The notes below the pieces were generated by a model. It searched no databases and was not told the origin of the DNA. It was given only the letters and a program-made list of their open reading frames with translations. This document shows, piece after piece, positions 35,546 through 47,220 of a stretch of 64,000 nucleotides of DNA. Source of the DNA: Jacaranda mimosifolia (lineage: Eukaryota; Streptophyta; Magnoliopsida; Lamiales; Bignoniaceae); the NCBI GenBank assembly GCA_018894105.1, contig CM032121.1:31596230-31660229 (forward strand). The letters run 5' to 3'. How positions within the stretch are numbered: the first letter of the stretch is position 1; each line of letters starts with the position of its first letter. A program made the translations under genes and the position numbers.

Positions 35546-36150
35546 TTTAGGTTGAAGTATAAAACTTGAATGTTTTGTGCTACAATTCCTTGTAAAATGT
35601 ACTTTACATAAATAGATTATATACTCCCTACTTTTAGATAATGTGTACTGAAATGTTGAATATTTTGTACTACAATTGGTTGTAAAATGTACTTTTCATA
35701 TATTACCACTTATACTAATGTATTCTAAAAAGTTGAATATTTTGTACTAGAATTGCTTGTAAAATATACTTTATATAAACAGATTATATACTACCACTTC
35801 TAGTAATGTGTACTGAAATGTTGAATGTTTTGTACTGCAATTACTTGAAAAATATACTTTACATAAACAGATTATATATTATTACTTATAGATAATGTGT
35901 ACTAAAAGGTTGAATATTTTGTACTGTAATTGCTGGTAAAATGTACTTTAGATAAACAAATTGTATACTACCAGTTTCAGATAATATTTATTGAAAGGTT
36001 GAACGTTTTGTACTACAATCACTTGTAAAATGTACTTTAGATAAACAAATTATATACTACTATTTCTTTTAAAATGTACTGAAAGGTTGAATATTTTGTA
36101 TTATAATTTCTTGTAAAATATACTTTACATAAACAGATTATATACTACTA
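35545..36150 (-). repeat. Right subterminal array, inverted copy of the 31615-32990 repeat
   Basis: Six to seven units of the reverse complement of the left array: 'ttgaatattttgtactacaa / ttgcttgtaaaatgtacttt / acataaacagattatatact / accac...'. With the left array this makes the element a very long, imperfect inverted repeat. Confidence 0.88.
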
Positions 36151-36697
36151 TAATTCCAATAAGTCCTAAGTTCTTCAAAATTCATCTCCTTCTTCATATC
36201 GATATCTCCGGCAAACACTCTTTTTGCTGATTAAGAAAAAAAATACAAGATGGAGAGAATGACCTGGTAATAACTGAGAAAATAAACTGGGAAGAATGAA
36301 AATAAACCGAGAAAATAACCTGAAAATGATGAAAATAAATTAAGAAGGTGGAAATGCAGTGGTCGCGCTAGTGGTGGTGGTGTCGTCGGGTTCCTCGTTC
36401 GCGCCGTCAAGCTCAATTTGCTTCTTAGACATTTTTTTTTTTTTTTTCTTTCTTCTGATGATGAAAGATGAAGGTGGGGTTTAGTGTTTGGGAATGGAGA
36501 TAAATGGTGTTTGGTTGTGTGGATAGAAAAGAAGTGAGGAAAATGAGTGAAAAATATTGTACTTAAGGGTATTTTTGCCAAATCAAGTGGGTAGGGAGTG
36601 ATCTCTAAAATTTTAACAAAACTAGGGAGTTCATTCTATTAAAATTCAAGTGGGGACTGAACATGAATTTGAAAAGTGGTTTTGGTACTTTTTAATA

Positions 36698-37330
36698 AGT
36701 GCCCCAACTAGTAACAAAATAAAAATTTAAACCCTTTATTACATGCTTTAGCGGTTTAGTACCTTATACAATTGAACCTTTCATGACATACTTCATACAA
36801 GTGGACCCTCCACACTTAACAAAGAGGTTCATTAGATCTCTCCAATAACTCTCCCTTGTGGAGCTTCCTGTTTCCCTTTACCTTTACTTCGATTATAACT
36901 ATGAAGTAGAGTAAGGATTATATTTATTTATTTAGTTCTATATATATATATATATAATCAACACACCAAAAATTTGTTAAATTCAAATTTCGATTTCTTA
37001 TTTTATATGGGAGACGAGTACCACTCAATCAGTAAAGATTGTGTTTATGCTATATCACTTATTATCATTCTCCTTTCATAACCTTCCTCGAATTTGACAT
37101 GAAATCCTGGCAATAATGCATGCACTTCCAAAGACTTAATACGATGTTCAGGACTTATTAGTGAAAAATATTTTTTTGAAAATTCTTCACTTTAAATGAT
37201 TTTTTTTAACTTTATTCTTTGAACATCTTTAAAAATTTCCCTTTTCCTCATTAAAATTTAAAGTACAAAATAGTGTTGATGAATTGTTTTATTCAAAGCA
37301 ACCATAATAAAAAATTCATAATTATATATG
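36698..37330. other. Intergenic, no gene seen
   Basis: AT-rich sequence with an (AT)n run near 36943-36957. Confidence 0.5.
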
Positions 37331-38336
37331 GTTAAATTCATTTTACCCCCTTGTACTTGGGGTAGCTGTCAAACACTCCTTGTACTACTAAAACCTTCAA
37401 AGACTCCCATCAAAGTCATTTGCCATTATAGATAACTAACGGTGTTAAAACTCTGTAGTAAATTATTAATTTAACTTCAGAAAATAACTAAATAATATAA
37501 AAACCTGGGATACATGGCATTTTTTCTTGTGGAGACAAATCTATCCTTGGTATAAAGAAAAATGTGACTGGAAAGAAACAAGTATATTCAGCTTACTTTT
37601 CTCCTCACTCACAAAGAAAAACCCTAAAATATCATCCCAAATTTTTTAAAAAGATCCAGCATAAATTTGATGGTGAATACTAAAAGATATAGTGCCTATC
37701 TGTTGAGGAACAAGCGAATTGATTTTTAACGAGTTATCTAAAATTAATCGGCTAGTATATCTCAACCTTGAAGCCCTAGAATTTTAGTATTTTTTTCAAT
37801 TTTCTTATTCAATTAGAGATTTATGAAGTAATGATAAATTATAAGTGAAATATAACAAAACCCTACATATTATTATAGATTTTTTATATTCCAAAACGAA
37901 GGCAGATTTGAAATTTTTTGGACAAACAGTTATGAAATAAAAATACGTATAATGGTCGCATATGTTTTTTCAGCATAAACAACATCTGTTTTCTTGGTTT
38001 CATATGTTTTGTATTAGAATGAAGTTGTTTAATATTCTTTAAAAAAAAAAAAATGATTTAATGCTTTTGTTGCGTTAGAACTTTAAGTCCAAAAATGACA
38101 GTAACAAAATTGAAGTAAGACACTTGAGTATTATATTGTAACTCACAAGGGTATTTTGGACATAAAATTTTTCAATGGTCATATGTATAAAAGGAAGATA
38201 ATTTTAGTGCCATATCAGCCAAACAACTGTTACTTTTCTACGGCAAAGAAGTTTGAGGGTGGTTTTTGAAGATTTTGGTAGTACAAAAGGGTATTTGACA
38301 CCTACCCCATAATAGAGGAGGTAAAATGAATTTAAC
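37331..38336. mobile_element. ~1-kb inverted-repeat DNA element, probably a Mutator-like MITE
   Basis: The left end GTTAAATTCATTTTACCCCC..GGGGTAG-TGTCAAA matches the reverse complement of the right end GTTAAATTCATTTTACCTCC..GGGGTAGGTGTCAAA. Inverted similarity continues for about 70 bases (TTGTACTAC-AAAA-CTTCAAA). I see no coding sequence and no certain target duplication. Confidence 0.7.
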
Positions 38337-38803
38337 TCTAATATATATATATATATATATATGGCATCACTCTTTTTTTCTCGTTCACATAAAGTTGATC
38401 ACATTTCAAAAGAAAATAATTTAGGTGATATCTTCGCTATGTTCAAACAACTCGTCATTATTTTTTATTAATTTTTATTCTTAAGAAGCCTAAAAACAGA
38501 GCAAAGGAATTTTTTTAAACCTTATATTACTTTTTTCATCAATTGGATCATTCTCAAACTTTTTAACACTTCGGCTTCTTAATTTGTACCAATGACAACG
38601 TTTTTAGCCAGACTCGTGTCTTGGAAAATGAATATCGTTAGTTCATTCCTTTTGTATTCAATTTTTGACAATTATCTCCATTTAGCATATTTGGCAAATA
38701 CTCTACCCTATTATTTGTGAAATTTATTATATCATTGATCATATTACTAAATTTGGACTTTGTAAATAACGTTAAATCTCTATTTTAGAGAAAAAAAATT
38801 GCG
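38337..38803. other. Intergenic, no gene seen
   Basis: Begins with an (AT)n run (about 38341-38362) next to the end of the preceding element; otherwise nothing recognised. Confidence 0.5.
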
Positions 38804-40090
38804 AGTGATTATATGCCTAAGAGGGGGTGAATTAGGCTAAATGGATTTTAATGCAATGGAAGTTTATCGCTCAAAATACTTTTTGGCCTTTCAAAACTAT
38901 TTAAGTCTTTTGCAGAAAAACAGTTTTAGTTCCAGACTGGAATATGGAAGTACCAGTTAAGATAGCAGTCAGAACAGTGATAAATAAAGCAGTATAAACA
39001 GAAGTAAATAGGCACTGGTCTTTACTTAGGTTCGGCAAGCCTACATCCTCTACCTAAACTTTCACTTAGGATTTTAAACCTATCAAATTAATTAAGAATA
39101 TAATAATGTTTTGCAATTAAAAATAGTAATTTGACATAATGAAAGTTAAGGAATAGAAACACCCTAGCATGGCAAAAAACTAGCTCTTCGCAAACAGCTA
39201 CACCGAAATCCTAGACGGGATACAGTAGATTCCATAGCACTGTGAAACCAGCCGTTTGTGAACAGGTCTGGGGAAACTTCTGGTAGATTCACTTGCACAA
39301 CCTCTATGGACTGATGCACGAGTTGCTACCACTCCGTACGGCAAGCTCTAGTCTCCTCTTCCAGACCGAAACTAAGAACATTGCAGAAGATTCCAGATAG
39401 TACCGTGCTACTAGTTTCTTCACCTAGAGGTCCTTAGAGCAACCAAGCGCCGATCCGTTCTCTTCACGGAGTCCCTTGAGAGCAAGTATGATTCCCGTCC
39501 CTTTTCACCACTAGTCCTTCGAGACACAAATCACCTTGTCCTCATCTCCCCAAGGTCCATCGAAGGCAAGTTTCACTTAACCTTCTTTACCACAAGGTCC
39601 CTCGAAAACACACGTAGAGCAAGGAATCAACAACAATTAAGCACAAAATGTGTATGAGAGTATCACACAACTCTTCAAAAGACTTAACAAAGTTCTCTCC
39701 TGACTTATTAGTGATTCACTTTATAACTGCTGCATTATTTCACTTTTATATGCTTATGTTCAATGGCTATAAGTTCTCATTAAGGTAAGAATATGTTGGA
39801 ATTAAATAAGAAAATAAGTTAACTTTGGTAATCATGCATTTATTCCTTAGATAACGGATGATTCAATAATTTTAGCATGATGTGATTTCTTTCCTAAGTT
39901 TCAAAGACACAAATCAAACTAGAATCTGTATGAGATATTTCATTAATGGAAAGTAAATTCCAGCGCATGACAGATTCCAACAAACAACATGTAAAAAAAT
40001 TCCAGCAAATAATATGCATACTTTTCAGCACATAATTCAAGGAGTAATTTGTCATGATCAAAACAATATGAATCATCAAAAGGGTTAACA
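38804..40090 (-). repeat. 3' LTR of the copia element (left on the plus strand)
   Basis: Aligns with 45512-46788 over its length, from TGATTATATGCCTAAG to GGGTTAACA. The outermost TG of the other LTR reads AG here. Confidence 0.9.
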
Positions 40091-40106
40091 ATCTCCCCTT
40101 TTTTAT
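40091..40106 (-). other. Polypurine tract of the copia element
   Basis: On the minus strand this reads ATAAAAAAGGGGAGAT, directly upstream of the 3' LTR. Confidence 0.75.
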
Positions 40107-40520
40107 GATGACAAGATTTGAGTAGAGTGGAAAGATATCACCTAAATTCCCCATGTGTATATGCCCCCCTGTCTGGCGTGATTGGTGTTTTTCCTGTTCA
40201 TATACTCAAGAAACTAGAGAAATCGCAAATACAGCAAATACCAACAGATACTCTATATTGAGTTTTAACCCAATCATCAAAAGATCATGCCTAAGCATCA
40301 AACGGTTGATCATCCAGGATAATAAGTTTTACAGGCCTACAAATAAAAGTCTACAAAGTTTTATAGGCCCGCAAATAAAAGTCCAAAGAAAGGATTAGTG
40401 CTAAATGATAATTTTTCATGTTTCTCTCCCTTCATCATCAAAAGGAGCCTAAGAGATATTCAGAAATGCTCTAACTTTTTCTTTCAGTCGGATCACACTT
40501 ACACAAGTGCGACTAGACTT

Positions 40521-41405
40521 TCAAAGGAGGCACTTGAGCTTGTAGTCCACAGAATCAACAAGTGTTTCCAAACACCGTGCAAGAGTTTCCACAGCGTTGC
40601 TAAGATCATCTGTCTTAGCTTCAAGTCCAATATCTACTTTACTGACTTTCCCGTGAGCCCTTCCTGGAGTTTTAATTGGAGTAGGACAAACAGGATTTGA
40701 TTCTTTAGACTCAGAACTAATGGAAACTGAAAGTTTATATTTGCAGGGGCGAAGCTTGATACTGCTAGGAGTTCTACCAACCTCTCTAAACCACCCATCA
40801 TTCTTAGTGTACTGAATTCTCATTTTTCTAAAGCTAGCAAAATCTAAGACTTTATGGTCAAGCTCCCCCCTAATCCAAGCTTCCGGTAAGAAAATGCCCT
40901 CATGTTTAAAGATGTGAGTAAGAATCATGGAGTAAGGAAGGTTTTTGGCTTGATGGGAGAAGAAATAGACCATTTTCAAGATTATTAAGCTAAGATTAAC
41001 TATTTCCTGTCTAACAGTCTTAGTCATCACATAAAGGCAATTTTCCAACAGTTGGCAACCACCGCTGGTACTTTTTTTGTCTATCTTGCAACTAGCATAA
41101 TCCGCATTAGAATAGCTTATGAAACTAAAAGATTTAGAATGTGGATACCATAAGCTATAATTGGATGTTCCCTTAATATATCTTAATATTCTTTTCACAA
41201 CATTTAAATAGGATTCCTTTAGATAGGACTGGAATCTAGCACATAAGCATGTTGAAAACATAATATCTAGATAGCTAGTAGTTAAATAGAGTAAGCTACC
41301 AATCATACCTCTGTAGACCTTATCGTCTACATTCTTATAGTTCTCATCAAGTTCCATTCTGGTATTTGTACTCATAGGAGTGGTTGCAGAGTTGCATTCA
41401 CTCAT
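40521..41405 (-). pseudogene. Copia RNase H region joined to an extra C-terminal domain
   Basis: The frame opens in the copia linker to RNase H: the signatures YRGMIGSLLYLT, RILRYIKGT and NADYASCKIDKKSTSGGCQ are readable. The following RNase H end, with the conserved AEAEY motif, is absent. The frame instead passes into a region with LPYSMILTHIFKHEGI, followed by a basic stretch and a heptad-like end (LSNAVETLARCLETLVDSV). Similar additional 3' domains occur in some plant LTR retrotransposons; its function is unknown. The fused 294-codon frame probably results from an internal deletion. Confidence 0.75.
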
Positions 41406-41429
41406 TCCAAACTTCTTTAGAAGCTATTT

Positions 41430-42250
41430 TGTATACTTTTCTTGCGAGATGAATGTCCATTTTTGAGTCTACTTCACTTGAAGTCCCAAGAAGAAATTGA
41501 GCTCTCCCATTAAGCTCATTTCAAATTCATGTTTCATTTTCTCAGCAAACTCTCGACAAAGTAGATCATTAGTAGCATCAAAGATAATGTCATCAATATA
41601 AATTTGAACAATGAGAGAACCATTTTCTTGGTGCATAGTGAACAATGTGGTATCTAAGATTCCGATAGAAAAATCATTGTTTATGAGAAAGTTGCTCAAA
41701 TGATCATACCAAGCCCTAAGGTCTTATTTTAATCCATATAAAACCTTGGCCAGTTTAAAAACATGATGAGGAAAACTTTGATTTTTGAAACCAGGCGGTT
41801 GTTCTACATAAACTTCTTCTTTTATGAATTCGTTTAGAAAAGCACTTTTTCCATCCATTTGATAGAGCATAAACTGTTTATGAGAAGTAAAGGCAATAAG
41901 CATTCTAATTGATTCTAACTCTACAACTGGAGTAGACGTTTCATCATAGTTAATGCCCTCTTACTGACTGTAGCCTTTTGCTACTAGTCTGGCTTTGTTC
42001 CTGGTAAATTTATTAGTTACATCTAACTTATTTCTGAATACCCATATGTTGCCAGTTGCTGGATGGTCTGATGGTCGTTCTACCGGGTTCTGGACTTCAT
42101 TCTTTTCAAACTAAGTTAGTTTTTCCTTTATTGCCTCAATATAGAATGGATCTTTTAGTGCCTCATTGATATCTTTAGGTTCAATCATTGAAATGAGCGC
42201 ACAGTTGGATTTATTTGGTGCAACTTGTTTGGTCTTAGATCTGGTAGTTA
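41430..42250 (-). pseudogene. Copia reverse transcriptase relic
   Basis: Reading the minus strand across several frames gives NKFTRNKARLVAKGYSQ, MDGKSAFLNE, VEQPPGF, VLYGLK and the catalytic YIDDIIF block (in 41469-41699). These are the copia reverse transcriptase motifs in order. In-frame stops fall after KGYSQ and after YGLK, so no enzyme can be made. Confidence 0.85.
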
Positions 42251-42251
42251 C

Positions 42252-43331
42252 TCAAACTTGTGGATCTCCAATTATTTTGTTAGTAGGGTGACTGGAAGCA
42301 TATTTGAACTTTCTGGTTCTTTGTTTAGTCCTTTCTACTGATTTAATGGAATCAGGTTTATCAATGGGATTTGTTTCCTTAAATGATTTCGGTTCGTCTT
42401 GGTTTGATGTTGATGGCTCAGGGTTCAGAATCTTGACTGGTTCTTCAAATCTTGCAACTTCTTTACTCAAGGTTTTCTTGGCACAAGATGGGTTAGTTTC
42501 ATCAAACGTAACTTGTGAATTCTTGAACAGTTATTTTCCTTTTACTAAAAATTCGATAGGCCTTACTATGCATTAAGTAACCAACAAAGATAGCCTCTTC
42601 AACTTTGGAATCAAACTTTGTCAAATAGTCTCTATCATTAAGAATATAACATTTGTAACCAAAGACATGAAAATAAGAAATGTTTGGAACTTTACGTGCA
42701 TGCATATGGGGTTTTCTCAAAAGCAGTCTTAAGAAAACACGGTTTGACACATAGCGAGTCGTATTCACGGCTTCACCCCAAAAGGATTTTGGAAGATCAT
42801 ATTCTTAAGCATGGTTCTAGTAGCTTTTTGCAAAATTCGATTTTTCCTTTCAACTATCCCATTTTGTTGGGGAATCTTAGGAGCAGAAAAGTCATGAATG
42901 TAACCATGTTCTTCACAAAATACAATAAAATTTATTTCATCAAACTCAGTTCCATGGTCACTTTGAATTTTCTTAATGAAATAACCCTTTTCATTTTGAA
43001 GCCTTTTAGTGAGTGGAATGAAAGCATTTAGAGTATCATTTTTATAAAGGAATAGAACCCACGTAAAATGAGTATAATAATCTACTATGACAAAAACATA
43101 TCTTTTACCTCCAAGGGAAGCGGTTTTCATAGGTCCAAATAAGTCAATGTGCAGAAGTTCCAGTGACCTAGAAGTTGTGACCTCATTCTTAAGTTTGAAA
43201 GATGTTCGAATTTGTTTCCCCTTTTGGCATGCATCGCATATCCTGTTCTTGGAGATGCTTAACTTGGGTACCCCTTTGACAAAAATTTTCTTTGTGAGAT
43301 GAGATATAAGTTCTATGTTTATGTGTCCCAT
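42252..43331 (-). pseudogene. Copia integrase relic
   Basis: 42765-43331 carries the GAG-pre-integrase zinc-finger remnant (CDACQKGKQ), the start of the integrase core (LLHIDLFGPM with the first Asp, then FVIVDYYTHFTWV) and QSDHGTEF with the second Asp. The third acidic motif reads PQQNGIVERKN. The downstream frames at 42502-42768 (YFHVFGYKCYILND) and 42252-42470 are the integrase C-terminal region and linker. The core residues are largely kept; frameshifts separate the pieces. Confidence 0.85.
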
Positions 43332-43645
43332 TGTTCTATGCCATTTCCATCATTCTTCATCTGAAACAGCTAAACACTCCACATTTTGACAGGTTAAATC
43401 ATCAAGGGTTATACAATAAACATTTCCATTCCTATTAGAAATAAAAATCTCTCATTTTGCTTGATAACACAGGAAGAATGATGGAATTTAACCTCATAAC
43501 CTTCATTGCACAGTTGACTGATACTAAGCAAATTATTCTTAGGGCCTTCAATAAGCCATAAATTATAAATAGAAATACCAGTATGCTTACCAATAGTACA
43601 TTTACTTATTATGCGTCCTTTTGTGTTGTCTGTATAGGAAACATT

Positions 43646-45448
43646 TCATGTAGAACAATTGTTAAGTTTAAGAAACATGGACGCATCCCCCTTCATATGC
43701 TTGGAACATCTACTATCCAAATACCATTTCTGTTTTCGAGAATGCTCCTTAGCATGCACCTGTAAGAAATCAGTTTGTTTATGTCCCCAAACTATGTTGG
43801 GTCCTTTATAGTTAGTAATAGATAATTTTCTTACCCAAACAAACTTGGTATCGATAAGTTTCTCAATTGAACATCTATAATTGACATGACTAGACCTACC
43901 ACAAGTAAAGCATGTTTTTTGAACTGGTTTGAAATTCATTCTGGAAGTTGTTGAAACTGGTTTGGTTTTTCTTTGATTCATGCAGTTTATAAAATTCCGA
44001 CCCATGTTAACATTATGTCTAGGCAGAACATGCATATGTGTGTATTTGACACTTGTGGAACATTCACATAGATCATCCTCAACATGTAAGCATTATTCAA
44101 CAATTATTTTTTTCTTTGATTTCACGGCTCATATTTTCAACTTGCTTCTTCAAGGAATCATTTTCTTTAGTGAGCCAATCATTCATTTTATTTTTGCATT
44201 TAGCACTAAGGGTCTCTCTATTTTTAGCCATTTGCATTTCAAATTTATCTTTATGAGCCCTAGCTAATTCATCCTGCAAATAGTTTTCTTTTTCTTGTAA
44301 AGTTTTATTTTTATCAACAAGCATTTTAACACGAATTTCATAAAGCTTAAGCAATTTTTGCACATTCTCGTCATTGTTAATTTCATCACTGGAATCATAA
44401 TTAGAATATAAGAGGTACTTACTTGATTTATCATGAAGCAATTCTCTTTATTGTCAAATTGTTCACCATCAGATTCGTCCCATGTGGTTGCCATCACTTT
44501 AGCTTTGGCTTGTTTTGCATATTTTTTCAATTGGAGACAATCTGGTTTTCTATGTCCGATTTCATTATATTCATTGCAGCGATGTGGCTCGATATTTGGA
44601 GTTTTCGAACTGATTCTTTTCAATTTTGATCTGTTGTTCCAGAATTTTCTTTCGAGGTTCGTTAGTTGCTTTAATCTTTGAAAAATCAGAATGATTTCAT
44701 CCTCAACTTGGTCCTCATCAGGATCTTTTTGAAGTTCTGAGCCGAAATCATGACCGATATTGAAAGCAATGTTCTTTTTTACCTTTATCTTTATTTAGCT
44801 GCGTTATCTCTTGTGATGTGAGAGATCCAATCAGTTCACCCATGGTCATTCTACTAAGATCATGAGCTTCCTGAATAGCAGTAGCTTTTGGGGTCCATTC
44901 CTTTGGAAGTAATCCAAGAATCTTTCAGACTTGTTCATCCTCATTTACAGTTCTACCAATGCAAACATACGATTTATAATTTTCATGAAATGCACGTATA
45001 TTTGACTTATGGTCTCATCAGGTTTTATCTAGAACATTTCATACTTGTGAATGAGAAAAGCAATCCTCTCTTATCGAACTTGACTGGTACCTTTGTGGGT
45101 TACTTGCAACATTTCCCACATTTTCTTTACTGTAGCATATGTACTGACTCGGTTGTACTCCTTTTTGGTGAGAGCACATGACAGAATATTCTTAGCATTC
45201 GCATTCATTGAGATGGACTTTTTATCATCATCGGTAAATTCACGTTGCTCCTTTGGAACTATTTGTCCGCCAACTAATTTCGTTGGAACCGTCAGCCCTT
45301 CATTGACCATGCCCCATAAATCAAAATCCAAGGCAATTATGTATTGTTGCATCCAATTTTTCCACGTAGCATAGTTGGAACTATCAAACAGTGGAGGCTG
45401 ATTGTGTGATTGCCCTTCTGCAAAGACATCAAGAGTATTAGTGGCCAT
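43646..45448 (-). pseudogene. Copia gag and protease relic
   Basis: The ATG at 45448 opens a gag start (FDSSNYATWKNWMQQYI, typical of plant copia gag). Later frames hold a zinc knuckle-like C-N-E-Y-N-E-I-G-H-R-K-P-D-C with the first Cys changed (44264-44623), a coiled-coil-rich segment (44097-44441), a second knuckle CFTCGRSSHVNYRC, and the protease region WYLDSRCSKHMKGD (43646-44035), where the usual D-S-G reads D-S-R. Several frameshifts break the gene. Confidence 0.8.
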
Positions 45449-45492
45449 AGGATCACTTACTTTGGTAGTTACACCACAATATAGAGAACCAA

Positions 45493-45505
45493 TGCTCCGA
45501 TGCCA
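45493..45505 (-). other. Primer-binding site of the copia element
   Basis: On the minus strand TGGCATCGGAGCA, six bases inside the 5' LTR, close to TGGTATCAGAGC, the site complementary to the 3' end of initiator methionine tRNA. It differs at two positions. Confidence 0.7.
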
Positions 45506-45511
45506 ATTATG

Positions 45512-46788
45512 TGTGATTATATGCCTAAGAAGGGGTGAATTAGGCTAAATGGATTTTAATGCAGCATAAGTTTATCACTCAAAATACTTTTTGGCCTTTC
45601 AAAACTATTTAAGTCTTTTACAAAAAAATAATTTTAGTTACTGACTAGAATTTGTAAGTACCAATTAAGATACCAATCAAATCAGTGATAAATAAAGCAG
45701 TATAAATAGAAGTAAATAAACACTGATATTTATAGAGATTCCACAAGCCTACATCCTCTACCTAAACTTTCACTTAGGATTTTAAACTTGTCAAATTAAT
45801 TAAGAATATAAGAATGTTTTACATTTAAGAATAACAATTTGACATAATGAAAGTTAAAGGACAAAAACACCCTAGTAGGATGAAAAACCACCTCTACGCA
45901 AAGAGCTACACTGGAATCCTAGATGGGATAAGACATATTCCAAAGCACTATGAAATCAATCGCTTGTGAACAGGTTCGGGGAAACTTCTGCTATATTCAC
46001 TTGCACAACCTCTGTGGATTGATGCACGAGTTATTGTCACTCTGTACGGCAAGCTCTAGCCTCTTCTTTTAGACCAGAACCAAGAACACTACAAAAGATT
46101 CCAGACATTACCGCCCTACTGGTTTCTTTACCTAGAAGTCCTTAGAACAACTAAGCTTTGATTTGTTCTCTTCATGGTGTCCCTCGAGAACAGGTGCGAC
46201 TCCCATCCCTCTTCACCACTAGGTCCTTCGAGACCTTGTCCTTGTCTCCCCAAGGTCCATCGAAGGCAAGTTTCACTTGATCTTTTTCGTCACAACGTCC
46301 CTCAAAAACACACGTAGAGTGAGGAATTAGCAATAATTAAGCACAAAACATGTATGAGAGTATCACACAACTTCTCAAGACACTTAACAAAATTCTCTCC
46401 CGACTTAGTGGTTCACTTTATAATTGCTATATTATTTCACTTTTGTATGCTTATGTCCAATGGCTATAAGTTCTCATTAAGGCAAGACTCCTTTGGAATT
46501 AAATAAGGAAACAAGTTCACTTTGGTAATCATACATTTATTCCTTAGACAGCGGATAATTAAATAAATTCAGCATGATGTGATTTCTTTCCTAAGTTGCA
46601 AAGATACAAATCAAACTAGAATCTGTAAGAGATCTTTTATTTATGGAAAGTAAATTCCATCGCATGATAGATTCCAACAGACAACATGTAAACAGATTCC
46701 AACAGATAATATGCATACTTTTAATCGCATAATTCAAGGAGTAATTTTGTCATGATCAAAACAATGTGAATCATTAAAAGGGTTAACA
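45512..46788 (-). repeat. 5' LTR of the copia element (right on the plus strand)
   Basis: 1277 bases from TGTGATTATATGCC to GGGTTAACA. Matches 38804-40090. Confidence 0.9.
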
Positions 46789-46873
46789 AAAACTTTAAAC
46801 TTAGATTAATGAATTTATATGTTTTGCAATTCATTTAAATAATTGCATGCGGACCATTTTTGTTCTGCAATAT

Positions 46874-47220
46874 TGTTAGTGTCCCACATTGGTAAAATAA
46901 ATAAGTAGTGGTATCTATATATATGGTTATGGACAATCCTCACCTCTTGAGCTAACTTTTGGGGTGAGTTAGGCCCAATGTTCGTTCTTTAATATGGTAT
47001 CAGAGCCACCCATTCCTAATGTTGGGTTGCCCAGTATTGTTGAGTCATCCATTTCATATTATTTCATGTTCCAAATGTTCATTTCTAGAAGTGTGCAGGG
47101 CGTATTAGTTTTCCATATAAGTGAAATAAATAAGTAGCGGTCTCTATATATGATTTTAAACAATTCTCACATGTTGAGCTAGTTTTGGGGGTGAGTTAGG
47201 CCAAGATCTGTTCTTTAACA
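46874..47220 (+). mobile_element. TRIM (terminal-repeat retrotransposon in miniature)
   Basis: LTR1 46874-46994 (TGTTAGTGTCCCACATTGG..GTTCTTTAATA) is followed directly by TGGTATCAGAGCC (46995-47007), the initiator-methionine tRNA primer site. An internal part of about 95 bases ends in a purine-rich GAAGTGTGCAGGGCG, then LTR2 47103-47220 (TATTAG..GTGAAATAAATAAG..TTCTTTAACA). There is no coding capacity. The LTR sequence is of the common plant TRIM type with TGAGCTA..TTTTGGGG-TGAGTTAGGCC. Confidence 0.85.

Larger units (their letters stand above)
30910..36697. mobile_element. Non-autonomous Mutator-like element, GTAC-rich, with inverted subterminal arrays
   Basis: The ends are inverted copies of about 150 bases: left CTTTACTCCCCACTTGA..AAACTCCCTAC..ATCACTCCCC; right, reverse-complemented, GTTCAGTCCCCACTTGA..GAACTCCCTAG..ATCACTCCCT. 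The same end style is seen in the element at 5910-14890, which carries a transposase relic. Inside are an array of about 88-base repeats (31615-32990), the same repeat in inverted orientation (35545-36150), and a middle part of GAAGTACAATTTT-type repeats (33180-35545), with a hAT MITE inserted at 34215. No transposase is seen. The target duplication is not clear, so the ends are good to about 10 bases. Confidence 0.7.
38804..46788 (-). mobile_element. Ty1/copia LTR retrotransposon, both LTRs present, coding region decayed
   Basis: The LTRs at about 38804-40090 and 45512-46788 are direct copies of about 1.28 kb. In element orientation they start TGTTAACCC and end TATAATCACA. The primer-binding site (45493-45505) and polypurine tract (40091-40106) lie inside the LTRs and set the minus orientation. 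The internal 5.4 kb contains gag, protease, integrase, reverse transcriptase and RNase H regions in copia order (integrase before reverse transcriptase), with many stops and frameshifts. The LTRs differ at many positions by eye (roughly one in ten), so the insertion is old. A 5-base target duplication is not evident. Confidence 0.9.

Noticed and set aside
36231..36581. 116-codon minus-strand frame next to the right end of the same element
   Set aside because: Low-complexity translation from poly(T) tracts adjoining the terminal inverted repeat; no domain or conserved start.
44423..44681. Plus-strand frames across the copia gag region
   Set aside because: Antisense shadows; the minus strand holds recognisable gag zinc-knuckle sequence.
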